DNA of 35,108 nt from Candidatus Gastranaerophilales bacterium (GTDB taxonomy: Bacteria > Cyanobacteriota > Vampirovibrionia > Gastranaerophilales > Gastranaerophilaceae): positions 1 to 35,108 of the forward strand of contig CALVFU010000015.1 of the NCBI GenBank assembly GCA_944326905.1. Reading direction: 5' to 3'. This document shows, in pieces, positions 15,754-23,825 of this stretch. Under the pieces are notes generated by a model that ran no database searches, had not been told where the DNA came from, and saw only the letters and a list, made by a program, of their open reading frames with translations. Each line of letters opens with the position of its first letter. Position 1 is the stretch's first letter. A program made the translations under genes and the position numbers.

Positions 15754-17253
15754 TTATTTACAGTACCAGAGGTTATGACGTTTACCGTAGTCTTTTAAAT
15801 CTTTTTTAATTTCGGGTGCAAGTATGTATAAAACGATAATATTAGGTATTGTCATCGCAATCATCATCGCATCAGTAATATCAATAACTGAGCGAACATT
15901 CATTGCAGAACCGATTACAATAAATATGCAGTAAATTATGTTAAAAGCAAGAACACGCTTTTTGCCTTCACCAAGCAAAAATGTCCATGCTTTCTGCCCG
16001 TAATACGCCCAGGAAATAAGTGTTGATATCGCAAACATTATTGCGATAATTGACAAGATATATGGGAAGAATGGAATTACAGATTTAAATGCATTAGATG
16101 CAAGTTCAATCCCTGAAATTTGTGCAGTTGCAGTATTGCAGGTGCCTGAAAATACAATTGCAAAAGATGTAAATAAACATAATAAGCCGGTTAGGAAAGT
16201 TTCAATTAAAGCAACAAATCCTTGAGATATAGGTTCTTTAGTTTTTGCCGTTGCATAAACAATTGCAGCAGCGCCTGTTCCTGCTTCGTTAGACTGTACT
16301 GAACGTCTTAAACCAATAATAATTGTTCCAAATACCCCGCCTGCTACTGCTGTAGGATGGAACGCTTCTCTTAAAATAAGTCCGATAGCATGCGGTATAT
16401 TAGTAACGTTTGCAAATATGACTATTAAACCTGATACAATATACATCAAGCACATTGTAGGAACTAAGATTGCAGTAACTTTTGCTATACTCTTAATTCC
16501 GCCGACAATTACAAGACCGATTACTATTGCTACCACCAAGCCGAACACCCAGGTATATCCGTTTAAGAAGCTATGCTCAGCCCCAGTTATAAATATAAGC
16601 TGGTGGGCAGATTGGTTAATTTGTATCATATTACCGCCGGTTATACCTCCGCCGATACAAAGAATTGCAAATACTACTGATAAAAATTGACCCAGCTTTC
16701 TCATTTTCTTTCTGGTAAGTCCATGTGCAATATAATGCATCGGACCGCCTGACACAGAGCCGTCAAGGTTAAATCGTCTGTATTTAACAGACAAGGTAGC
16801 TTCAATAAATTTGATTGCCATACCAAGCAGCGCACCTGTAAAAATCCAGAATGCCGCCCCGGGACCGCCGATTGAAATAGATATAGCAACACCTGCTATA
16901 CATCCTATACCTATAGTCCCGGATAGTGCCGTCGCAAGTGCATGGTATGACGAAACTTCACCGCTTCCGTCTCCGCTCTCTGAGGGTTGTCTTAAAACGT
17001 CAATAGAATGTTTTAAGCCTAAAATGGAAACTCCTTTAAAATAAAAAGTGAAAAATATTCCTGCAAATAATATCCAAAATATGATTATAGGAACATCATA
17101 CCCGCAGATTTTTACTGGATAAAAAACTAATGAGGCTATAAAATTTGTTATTGGCGCTACTTTGTGATCAATAAATTTATCAACGTTAAATGCAAATGCT
17201 GACTGTAGGTTTAATAATAAAGTGAACATCAATAATAAAAACTTTCTCATCAA
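15754..17253 (-). CDS. Alanine/glycine:cation symporter (AGCS family)
   Basis: This is an inner-membrane secondary transporter that takes up alanine or glycine with Na+ (or H+). The 499-residue length and about ten to eleven membrane helices fit. The family signatures are clear: the 'SSYHALATALSGTIGIGCIAGVA' region at about 103-125, 'SGGPMHYIA' near 168, 'GLRRSVQSNEAGTGAAAI' near 313, and the late 'LISWAYYGQKA' segment. Which amino acid it prefers cannot be read from the sequence. A short N-terminal hydrophobic stretch precedes the first conserved helix. Shine-Dalgarno aaggat precedes the ATG, and an extended -10 promoter lies about 40 bases upstream. It diverges from the zincin-like gene at 17461. 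Confidence 0.94.
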   Translation of the reverse strand: MMRKFLLLMFTLLLNLQSAFAFNVDKFIDHKVAPITNFIASLVFYPVKICGYDVPIIIFWILFAGIFFTFYFKGVSILGLKHSIDVLRQPSESGDGSGEVSSYHALATALSGTIGIGCIAGVAISISIGGPGAAFWIFTGALLGMAIKFIEATLSVKYRRFNLDGSVSGGPMHYIAHGLTRKKMRKLGQFLSVVFAILCIGGGITGGNMIQINQSAHQLIFITGAEHSFLNGYTWVFGLVVAIVIGLVIVGGIKSIAKVTAILVPTMCLMYIVSGLIVIFANVTNIPHAIGLILREAFHPTAVAGGVFGTIIIGLRRSVQSNEAGTGAAAIVYATAKTKEPISQGFVALIETFLTGLLCLFTSFAIVFSGTCNTATAQISGIELASNAFKSVIPFFPYILSIIAIMFAISTLISWAYYGQKAWTFLLGEGKKRVLAFNIIYCIFIVIGSAMNVRSVIDITDAMMIAMTIPNIIVLYILAPEIKKDLKDYGKRHNLWYCK

Positions 17254-17292
17254 TAATTATCCTTATACTCCGCTAGTACTAACATCTGTTTT

Positions 17293-17301
17293 ATTATATC
17301 A
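17293..17301 (-). promoter_or_regulatory. Extended -10 promoter of AGCS gene
   Basis: On minus, TGA followed by a perfect TATAAT (17293-17298) is an extended -10 element, which can work without a -35. Predicted start is near 17286, leaving a leader of about 33 bases that contains the aaggat Shine-Dalgarno site. Confidence 0.55.
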
Positions 17302-17441
17302 AAAACATGCCAAATACTCATGTTAATTTTTACATAACGAAACATTTTAAGCTTTCTTTTACTTCAATTTGTAAAATTTGCTTAATATTTCTATTTTTTT
17401 TAGCAAAAAAAATCTTTTTTCTGTTTAATAAAAAACGGCAG

Positions 17442-17447
17442 TATAAT
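17442..17447 (+). promoter_or_regulatory. -10 box of zincin-like gene
   Basis: A perfect TATAAT ends 13 bases before the ATG at 17461, so the leader would be about 6-8 bases. The aagga directly after the box would then lie outside or at the very end of the transcript. No clear -35 is seen. Confidence 0.4.
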
Positions 17448-17460
17448 AAGGATTAACAAA

Positions 17461-18372
17461 ATGAAGATTAATAAAATAACAAATGTTTACACCCCAAAAA
17501 TTTACAATGATAATAGACAGAAAAGCCCGCGTATTTTACAAACGAAAGATACATTTGTAAAAAGCCCTGCTTTTGCGGCTAATCATTTGCAAAAAGTTGA
17601 TATGTGCACTTGTCTTTTACAAAATCATATCCTTAACGAAGATGTAGATTTAAGTAAAATTGAAGCTATATTTAAGCAGTTTATACCAGATTTAACCGTT
17701 CGTTCAATGTCTGAACTCCCTAATGAATTGAACCCGAACGGAACATTTATCGCCTACACTTCAATAGAATATGCTAAACCAGATATTATTTATTTAGATT
17801 CCTCAAAAGGTACAGATAAAAATAACCGCATTAAACTTTTAGGCTCAAGTGTTCACGAGTTCACTCATGCCGCTCAAAATAAAGAACTCAGGTTTTCTCC
17901 GACTGCTTTTATAGATAAAGCAATAAGCAGTTACCCGGACAGTCCGTCTCTTCGTGCAGCTTTACAGCAGATGGGTACATTTTCAAAAGATGTTGAACTA
18001 TATGCCCTTTACCCGTTATACAAAGGGATTAAAAATGAAACGGAACTCCCGATTGCATATAAAGGTTCTGAAAATAAGCTGCTTCAAAAGTTTACCGCAG
18101 AAAGTAAAATCGGACATTATGACAAATACATTGATAATCTTTTAATTAACCGTTTTTCGCAGGCTGCTGAAGGAAATTTAAATCTCCGTGTGCTGCTTGA
18201 TTATCTGCAAATGTTTTTTGTAAAAGAATTAGAAGCTTATACCAAAGAAACAGAAATTCTTAAAAAAGTAACAAATATGGGAAAACAAACAACAGATTTC
18301 GATGTTAGAAATTTTGCCTATTCTAAAATTATTCAGCGGTGCATTGAGTTTAGAAAAAAATTTGTAAAATAA
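17461..18372 (+). CDS. Orphan protein with HExxH zincin motif
   Basis: I do not recognise a named family. The 303-residue protein carries His132-Glu-Phe-Thr-His136 in the context LGSSVHEFTHAAQ, a hydrophobic helix that is a normal zincin active-site setting. The downstream Glu179 (KDVELYA) is a candidate third ligand. The preceding 'IIYLDSS' strand fits the edge strand of a metallopeptidase. No signal peptide is present. The first 40 residues are basic and Asn-rich and end in FVKSPAFAA, a Phe/Lys/Ser pattern similar to the short motif near the N-terminus of two other proteins in this window. It may be a peptidase acting on host or envelope proteins, but activity is inferred from five residues. 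The gene has its own promoter-like -10 and a strong terminator directly at its stop codon. Confidence 0.75.
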   Translation: MKINKITNVYTPKIYNDNRQKSPRILQTKDTFVKSPAFAANHLQKVDMCTCLLQNHILNEDVDLSKIEAIFKQFIPDLTVRSMSELPNELNPNGTFIAYTSIEYAKPDIIYLDSSKGTDKNNRIKLLGSSVHEFTHAAQNKELRFSPTAFIDKAISSYPDSPSLRAALQQMGTFSKDVELYALYPLYKGIKNETELPIAYKGSENKLLQKFTAESKIGHYDKYIDNLLINRFSQAAEGNLNLRVLLDYLQMFFVKELEAYTKETEILKKVTNMGKQTTDFDVRNFAYSKIIQRCIEFRKKFVK

Positions 18373-18406
18373 AGAAAACGGGCGGCTTGAAGCCGCCCGT
18401 TTTCTT
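18372..18406. terminator. Strong bidirectional intrinsic terminator
   Basis: A perfect 16-bp stem (18372-18387 with 18391-18406) with a three-base loop has the GC core cgggcggct and A/T flanks on both sides. It ends the zincin-like gene, with which it overlaps by one base, and the convergent zinc-ribbon gene. Confidence 0.95.
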
Positions 18407-18456
18407 ATGATTTTTCTAAGACAATTGCCTCTGTAAGTTGATTTTACTGTACGATA

Positions 18457-18753
18457 TTATTCTTCTGCAGGATTCTCTTCTTGATGTTTTGCATTCTCTG
18501 CATTAAAACAGTCTCTGCATAAAACTTCTTTGTCCCCGCGCGGTTTAAACGGAACCTTTGTTTGGGCTCCGCATCTGGCACAAACTACATCATATAATTT
18601 TTTCCTGTTTCTTTGTCGTTTTGCTTTTCTGCATTCAGGGCAGCGTTTTGGCTTATTTGTCAACCCCTTCTCGGCAAAAAATTCCTGTTCTCCTGCCGTA
18701 AATACAAACTCTTTTGAACAATCTTCGCAAATAAGCGTTTCATCTTGATACAT
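18457..18753 (-). CDS. Small zinc-ribbon protein (CxxC-CxxC)
   Basis: The 98-residue protein has four CxxC pairs: CEDC (about 9-12), CPEC (38-41), CARC (58-61) and CRDC (79-82). They form two zinc knuckles separated by a strongly basic helix (RKAKRQRNRKK). This matches the conserved 'probable zinc-ribbon' domain followed by a CxxC-type second ribbon, a small protein found in Chloroflexi, Cyanobacteria and Gram-positives, of unproven function. The basic linker suggests nucleic-acid binding, perhaps with ribosomes or RNA polymerase. The tail is acidic and disordered. aggag precedes the ATG, and a promoter with an operator-like palindrome lies upstream. Confidence 0.85.
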   Translation of the reverse strand: MYQDETLICEDCSKEFVFTAGEQEFFAEKGLTNKPKRCPECRKAKRQRNRKKLYDVVCARCGAQTKVPFKPRGDKEVLCRDCFNAENAKHQEENPAEE

Positions 18754-18783
18754 GGTCTTTTCTCCTAATTTACAGGCTCTACA

Positions 18784-18834
18784 TACTACAACTGCCCGTT
18801 ACGCTATTGTAGTACTTTTTTCGCTATTTTGCAA
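18784..18834 (-). promoter_or_regulatory. Zinc-ribbon gene promoter with operator-like palindrome
   Basis: On minus, TTGCAA (18829-18834), a 17-base spacer and TACAAT (18806-18811) form a good promoter. A perfect 8-bp inverted repeat, tactacaa (18784-18791) with ttgtagta (18807-18814), starts in the -10 box and reaches past the predicted start near 18799. It could be a repressor site or a 5' hairpin. Confidence 0.55.
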
Positions 18835-18876
18835 GTTTTTGATACAAAATATTACAATTAAAAAATACGAACGTTA

Positions 18877-20877
18877 TTATACTTTTGAAAAGTCCGCGAG
18901 CCTGCAGTACTCGTTTTTTAGTTTCGAAAGCAGCGCTATTCTGTTATTCTTGATTTTTTCATCCTTGTCCATGACAAGTACATCTTCAAAAAATTTTGTT
19001 ACATACGGATTTAGAGAATTAAGATATTGGATATAATTTGCATAGTTATCTATACTTACAGATTTTATAGCTTCATACAAATCCTTTTCTGCTGTCGTAT
19101 TAAACAATGAAGGGGTTATTTCCTGTCTGCTGTTTTCTTTCAATATTCTAATAACCCTGTTGGCATTTTCGGCAAGCTGAGGATTATTTAGTGATAAAAG
19201 TGCTTCTACGCGGTTTTTGTAATCACATAAATCAACCAGCGGATTTACGCTCGTGCATGCCTCAAGAATATTTTTAGGGTAGAAATCTGAAAGATATATT
19301 ATCAGACGCTGAGTAATAAACTCAACAATCTCTTCCAAAGCCCCTTCTTTTTTTACAGGAAGCAGTTCAATTGCTTCTTGGATTAATTCAGCTATATTAA
19401 TATTAAGGTTATGTTCAAGTATTGTTTTTACAATCCCTAAAGCAGCACGCCTTGCACCAAGCGGGTCAGATGAGCCTGTAGGTTTCTTTCCGCCGGTAAA
19501 TACCGCACAAATTGTGTCGATTTTATCTGCGATACCAACAATCTGCCCTTCAATTGAGGATGCTGTTTCAGAGTCGGCATTCAGCGGAAAATAATGTTCT
19601 TTTATACCGTCTGCGACTTTAATATCCTCGCCGCTTACGCGTGCATAGTCAGCGCCGATAAATCCTTGGAGTTCGGTAAACTCAAATACAAGATTTGTAG
19701 CTAAATCTGCTTTACAAAGCAGAGCTGTGCGCTGAATTATTTCTGTTTCATTATTATAAATTTTAAGATTTTTTGCTATCCAAGAAGAAAGTTTAACCAG
19801 ACGCAAAGTTTTGTCATACATTGACCCAAGACCTTTTTGGAAAGTTATTCCCTTTATATTTTCCAGGTAGCTTTCAAGTGGTTTTTTAGTATCTTCTCTA
19901 AAGAAAAATACAGCATCGTCTAATCTTGCCTTGATTACTCTCAGGTTGCCGGCTCTGATATTCTCAAACTCATTTCCTACATAGTTTGTTACGGTTATAA
20001 ATTTGTTAATCAGTTTGCCGTTATTATCGTAAAGTGCAAAATACCTTTGATGGACTTCCATAACTGTAACGGCAACCTCCTGTGGTATTGTAAGAAAATC
20101 CTTATCAAATTCGCACACTACAGCTATCGGATATTCGCAAATATAAGTTACTTCTTCAAGTAAGTCGTCGCTATAGTCGGCTTTTGCATTTAACTTATCT
20201 GCTTCTTGTTTTACAAGTTCTTTGATTTTAGATTTTCTTTCGTTCTGATCCACATATACACAGGCATCTTTTAATTTATCAATATATTCATCAGGATGAT
20301 TAATTACAATATTTTGTTTAGAAAACCGATGCCCGCGGGTTACATTTGATGAGGTTTTATCTATTATAGTTACAGGAATTTCTTTATCATCAAGGATTGA
20401 TACAATCCATCTTATAGGACGTGAAAATTTTTCATCATTATACCCCCAGCGCATAAAATGTGCGCCTTGCAGCTTAAGAACAATATTTGAAACATTATCT
20501 TTAAGTAAATCAGCCGTTTTTTTACCTTCTATTTTAATTTTTGCGTGAACGTAATCATTTTCAATATAAATATCAGATTCTGAGAGGTTGTTTTTCTTTA
20601 AAAAACCAGCTCCTGCCGGCGATAATTTACCCTCCTCAGTAAAAGCAGCTTTTTTTACGGGACCTTTTATTATTTTTTCAATATCCGGCTGCTTATCTGT
20701 TAAATCTGAAATAATAACGGCAAGCCGTCTAGGTGTTGCCATCACTTTAATATTTGAAAAGCCTACTTGGTTTTCTTCTAAAAATTTACTAAATCCTGTT
20801 TTTAATTGTTCTATTGCCGATGGAATAAATTTATACGGAAGTTCTTCTACACCTATTTCTAATAAATATTTACTCAT
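18877..20877 (-). CDS. glyS: Glycyl-tRNA synthetase beta subunit
   Basis: The beta subunit of the bacterial tetrameric (alpha2-beta2) glycyl-tRNA synthetase carries tRNA recognition and the HD-like and anticodon-binding regions. From the start chosen here it has 666 residues, in the usual range. It begins with LLEIGVEELPYKFIP, the conserved opening of GlyS, and includes TPRRLA, RFSRPIRWI, VMEVHQRYFAL and DPLGARRAALG. An upstream ATG ten codons earlier is in frame, but the ATG at 20877 has a gaggt Shine-Dalgarno site five bases away and begins the conserved domain. glyQ, the catalytic alpha partner, usually sits directly before glyS but is absent here. The gene follows a sigma factor gene and has its own promoter. 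Confidence 0.95.
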   Translation of the reverse strand: MSKYLLEIGVEELPYKFIPSAIEQLKTGFSKFLEENQVGFSNIKVMATPRRLAVIISDLTDKQPDIEKIIKGPVKKAAFTEEGKLSPAGAGFLKKNNLSESDIYIENDYVHAKIKIEGKKTADLLKDNVSNIVLKLQGAHFMRWGYNDEKFSRPIRWIVSILDDKEIPVTIIDKTSSNVTRGHRFSKQNIVINHPDEYIDKLKDACVYVDQNERKSKIKELVKQEADKLNAKADYSDDLLEEVTYICEYPIAVVCEFDKDFLTIPQEVAVTVMEVHQRYFALYDNNGKLINKFITVTNYVGNEFENIRAGNLRVIKARLDDAVFFFREDTKKPLESYLENIKGITFQKGLGSMYDKTLRLVKLSSWIAKNLKIYNNETEIIQRTALLCKADLATNLVFEFTELQGFIGADYARVSGEDIKVADGIKEHYFPLNADSETASSIEGQIVGIADKIDTICAVFTGGKKPTGSSDPLGARRAALGIVKTILEHNLNINIAELIQEAIELLPVKKEGALEEIVEFITQRLIIYLSDFYPKNILEACTSVNPLVDLCDYKNRVEALLSLNNPQLAENANRVIRILKENSRQEITPSLFNTTAEKDLYEAIKSVSIDNYANYIQYLNSLNPYVTKFFEDVLVMDKDEKIKNNRIALLSKLKNEYCRLADFSKV

Positions 20878-20881
20878 ATCA

Positions 20882-20924
20882 TACCTCACCGACCAATTAT
20901 AAAACAAACATGCCTTGAGGTAAA
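20882..20924 (-). promoter_or_regulatory. glyS promoter with anti-Shine-Dalgarno complement
   Basis: On minus, TTTACC (20919-20924), a 17-base spacer and perfect TATAAT (20896-20901) give a start near 20889 and a leader of about 12 bases. TACCTCA (20916-20922) is the exact complement of TGAGGTA (20882-20888), which contains the Shine-Dalgarno site. In readthrough transcripts from the sigma gene the two could pair and hide the ribosome site, whereas the short transcript lacks the upstream arm. Confidence 0.5.
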
Positions 20925-20960
20925 GCAGCAGGAGTTAAGCTGCTGTTTATGAGTATGTTT

Positions 20961-21785
20961 TTATATTATACTTTTCTTTAGTCTTTCAACTCTGCTTTCA
21001 CTCAGCAGATTTTTAAGTTTCATGATAGCCTGTGCATGCAGCTGCGAAGTTCTAGATTCTGAAAGCTCTATTGCGTCTCCTATTTCTTTTAGTGTCATAT
21101 TTTCGTGATAGTAAAGTACCAGTATAGTTCGTTCTCTTTCCGGCAGACGTTTTAATGCATTTTCTAATTGTGCTTTTATGGTTTTGTCTTCAATTTCTTC
21201 AGAGGGATTCTTTTGATTTGTATCTTGTATAGTGTCAATAATTTCAATTGACTCGTCATTTGTCATTTTCTTTTCGTAAATTGAGGTAACAACGGTATCT
21301 TCCCCTAAAATCTGTTCAATTTTTTCTTTTTCGCAGCCCATAAAATCAGCTAATTCACTGGTCGTCGCATTTCTGCCGAATTTTCTTTTTAATTCTTCCT
21401 GTGCATCTTTTACGTTCTTAATTTTTTTTCTTATACTTCTGGGCAAGAAATCCTGAGAGCGGATTTTATCAATAATATTTCCCCTGATTCTAACAAGTGC
21501 GTATGTCTCAAAACGCGCTCCATACTTGGGACTGTATTTTTCTATAGCATCAATTAAACCTTCAACACCAAAACTTGAAATATCTTCAAAAGAAAATGTA
21601 GGCGGTAGTGCTACTTTAACACGGCTTGCAACGTAGCGGGTAAGGTAAATGTACTGCAATATCAGGGCATCTCTTAATTTTTTATTCGTCTTATCCTGAA
21701 AATATGCATTCCATAACTCTGCCAACTCTTCATTGGATACACGTTTTATTTTATTGTATGAACTAAAGTCGAATTCTTCTTCCAT
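20961..21785 (-). CDS. Sigma-28-like (FliA/WhiG-type) RNA polymerase sigma factor
   Basis: The 274-residue protein has sigma regions 2, 3 and 4 but no region 1.1, the layout of the FliA/WhiG/SigB group. Region 2 spans about 45-120 (FEDISSFGVEGLIDAIEKY, then ETYALVRIRGNIIDKIRSQD). DFLPRSIRKK opens region 3, with GRNATTSELADFMG in its helix pair. Region 4 is LKRLPERERTILVLYYHENMTLKEIG plus an HTH at about 225-265. No flagellar or chemotaxis gene is near, so a general alternative-sigma role is as likely as motility. gaagaggg directly touches the ATG, a poor spacing. A palindrome (21837-21856, aatcat...atgatt) lies 52-71 bases upstream and may be regulatory. The small HTH gene precedes it by 73 bases on the same strand. 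Confidence 0.93.
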   Translation of the reverse strand: MEEEFDFSSYNKIKRVSNEELAELWNAYFQDKTNKKLRDALILQYIYLTRYVASRVKVALPPTFSFEDISSFGVEGLIDAIEKYSPKYGARFETYALVRIRGNIIDKIRSQDFLPRSIRKKIKNVKDAQEELKRKFGRNATTSELADFMGCEKEKIEQILGEDTVVTSIYEKKMTNDESIEIIDTIQDTNQKNPSEEIEDKTIKAQLENALKRLPERERTILVLYYHENMTLKEIGDAIELSESRTSQLHAQAIMKLKNLLSESRVERLKKSII

Positions 21786-21858
21786 CCCTCTTCACCGGTA
21801 CTTTAGTTCCATTTTATAATACTGCGCTTCTTAGACAATCATGTATATATATGATTTT

Positions 21859-22077
21859 CTACAATTCCTCATCTATGATTCCGCAGCGTATTGCTCTGGT
21901 AACAGCAAGCAGCCTGCATGATACTTCCAGTTTTTCTAAAATACTGCTTATATGAGCTTTTACTGTATGAGTACTAATACTTAAAGTGTCCCCGATTTGA
22001 ATATTCGTGTAGCCTTTTGCGCACAATCTTAATACATCGATTTCCCGTTTTGTTAAATTCTTATTGCTATTCCGCAT
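21859..22077 (-). CDS. Single-domain LuxR/GerE-type HTH protein
   Basis: The 72 residues are almost exactly one LuxR-family DNA-binding domain. LTKREIDVLRLCAKGYTNIQIG forms the first helices, TLSISTHTVKAHISSILEKL the recognition helix and scaffold, and the tail ends soon after. The conserved Glu, Leu, Gly, Thr-Val and His positions are all there. There is no receiver or autoinducer-binding domain. It resembles the stand-alone GerE type, so regulation would be by amount or by a partner. tgagga lies before the ATG. The place directly before the sigma factor gene makes that gene, or the antiporter upstream, a candidate target; this is inference only. Confidence 0.9.
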   Translation of the reverse strand: MRNSNKNLTKREIDVLRLCAKGYTNIQIGDTLSISTHTVKAHISSILEKLEVSCRLLAVTRAIRCGIIDEEL

Positions 22078-22168
22078 AGTTTTTTCCTCACATATTTAAA
22101 AATAGCAAAACTTAGGTACTTTGTGCATGACCCAATAGTCTTATTTTTTTTAAAGATTTGTATATAAA

Positions 22169-23473
22169 TTAAAAAATTAGAATACCGATGAGGGCGAAAA
22201 TTATAAGCGGTATATTGTAATGGAGAAAAGTCGGAATGCAAGTATCGTAAATATGATTATGTTGTCCATCGGCATTTAAACCGGCGGTCGGACCAAGTGT
22301 TGTGTCTGATGCCGGAGAACCTGCATCACCTAATGCTGCCGAAGCTGACAATACAACAATTGCTTCAAATGGAGAAAATCCCAGCGTATTGAATATCGGA
22401 ACAAAAAGAACTGCAAGTATTGGTATTGTTCCAAAACTTGTTCCTATTCCTATTGTTACAAAAAGCCCTGTTAATAAAAGCAGGCTTGCCATAATAAATT
22501 TATTTGCAGGCAGGATAGGCAGGACTGTATTTATAAAACTATCTATACCGCCGGTTGATTTTAGCACTTCTGAAAAGCCCGATGCAACAAGCATTACAAA
22601 CGCTATATATCCCATTAGATATACGCCTTCGTTTAAAATATTATCCATTTTGTGATGTTTTACTGCTCCAAGAGTAAATATAATGCCCAGTCCTACTAAT
22701 GCACCAAGCGGCAGGGATTTGAATATAAGCTGAACCGCAAAAGTTGCGATAATTGCAATTATTATTATAATTTGTTTTTTGCCAAAGCGTTCTTCTTTTT
22801 TTAATTTTATTTCTGTATCTGCAGTTTTATACTCTCGTGGTTTTCTGTAACTTATAAAAACGGCAGTTAAAAGTCCTGCTATCATTCCGAGACCCAGAAT
22901 AATATTTGACTGCCAGATTTGAGTGGAGGTTACAATATAGCCGTTATCAGCCATACTTGTTTTAATTAAATTTTGAAAAATCAGTCCAAATCCTATAGGT
23001 ATAGTTATATAAGGGGTTTTAAGCCCGAATGCCAAAGCACATGCCGCTGCTCGTCTATCAAGTTTTAATCTGTTCATCAACCCCAGAAGCGGAGGTATTA
23101 AGATTGGAATAAACGCGATATGTATCGGAATAATGTTTTGTGAAGCGGCGGCAAGCAGTGTTATTATTAGCAGTAAAATATACTTATTTTCTTTTATACT
23201 TTTGGAAATTAAACTCCCAAGCATACTTGTAACACCTGTATCAGTCATTGCAGCCGCAAATGTACCAAGCAGTATATAACTCAGTGCTGTTTCTGAATTT
23301 CCTCCCATACCGTTTATAAAAGTATGCATTACTGTCTCAATCGGAATATGTGCCAAAATTCCTGCAGTGATTGCGGCTGTTATAATTGACAGTAAAACAT
23401 TTACTTTGCATAAACACATTATACAAAGCAGCACAATGGATATTATTACAGGATTAAAGAAAATTGCTTCCAT
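22169..23473 (-). CDS. NhaC-family Na+/H+ antiporter-like transporter (YuiF type)
   Basis: This 434-residue integral membrane protein has about eleven helices. It belongs to the NhaC/COG2056 (YuiF-like) group, seen in 'MGGNSETALSYILLGTFAAAM', the paired half-repeat 'GIGTSFGTIPILAVLFVP' and 'ALGDAGSPASDTTLGPTAGLNADGQHNH', which carries the polar residues of the transport core. Members have been called Na+/H+ antiporters, but some are predicted amino-acid (histidine) transporters; the sequence alone does not decide. It starts six bases after the small RWYD-repeat gene, whose 3' end supplies the Shine-Dalgarno site (aggaa), so it is in the gmk operon. Confidence 0.88.
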   Translation of the reverse strand: MEAIFFNPVIISIVLLCIMCLCKVNVLLSIITAAITAGILAHIPIETVMHTFINGMGGNSETALSYILLGTFAAAMTDTGVTSMLGSLISKSIKENKYILLLIITLLAAASQNIIPIHIAFIPILIPPLLGLMNRLKLDRRAAACALAFGLKTPYITIPIGFGLIFQNLIKTSMADNGYIVTSTQIWQSNIILGLGMIAGLLTAVFISYRKPREYKTADTEIKLKKEERFGKKQIIIIIAIIATFAVQLIFKSLPLGALVGLGIIFTLGAVKHHKMDNILNEGVYLMGYIAFVMLVASGFSEVLKSTGGIDSFINTVLPILPANKFIMASLLLLTGLFVTIGIGTSFGTIPILAVLFVPIFNTLGFSPFEAIVVLSASAALGDAGSPASDTTLGPTAGLNADGQHNHIYDTCIPTFLHYNIPLIIFALIGILIF

Positions 23474-23479
23474 TTATTG

Positions 23480-23773
23480 TTAAGATTCCTGAATAAGGTG
23501 TATTAAATCAAGCGCTATTGCTTTTTGATGCTCTACTGATGCCTTTTGTAAATATTCAAACGCTTCTGCCAGCTTTTCATCATTATCGTACCAGCGTCTC
23601 AGTATATAGTTAAAAGCGCCGGTTAAAGCATTACTTTCCAGAACAACGCCGTATTCCTTTGCCTTGCTTACTATAAATTCGGCGTACTTATATTGATTTT
23701 CTATACTTGCATTTCTTAATAAACTTACTGCAAGACTGACAGCAGGATCCTTGTCATACCAGCGTTTATACAT
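23480..23773 (-). CDS. Small orphan protein of two RWYD helical repeats
   Basis: I know no named family for this 97-residue protein. It is an internal duplication with an exact offset of 56 residues and no gaps. KRWYDKDPAVSLAVSLL (3-19) aligns with RRWYDNDEKLAEAFEYL (59-75), and ASIENQYKYA (22-31) with ASVEHQKAIA (78-87). Each copy reads as a helix pair with Arg-Trp-Tyr-Asp at its head. A linker (about 36-58) of similar helical type joins them. No signal peptide or membrane segment; likely cytoplasmic, a small helical adaptor. It lies 52 bases after gmk, the place where rpoZ (RNA polymerase omega) is found in many bacteria, but I see no omega signatures. It is followed closely by the antiporter gene. 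Confidence 0.8.
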   Translation of the reverse strand: MYKRWYDKDPAVSLAVSLLRNASIENQYKYAEFIVSKAKEYGVVLESNALTGAFNYILRRWYDNDEKLAEAFEYLQKASVEHQKAIALDLIHLIQES

Positions 23774-23825
23774 ATTTTAAATTCCTATTACTCCTACTTT
23801 AGGATAAAACATTTCTATACTGTTG

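Noticed and set aside
20878..20907. Ten-residue N-terminal extension of GlyS
   Set aside because: The upstream ATG lies over the promoter -10 region and lacks a ribosome site, while the ATG at 20877 has gaggt and begins the conserved sequence.
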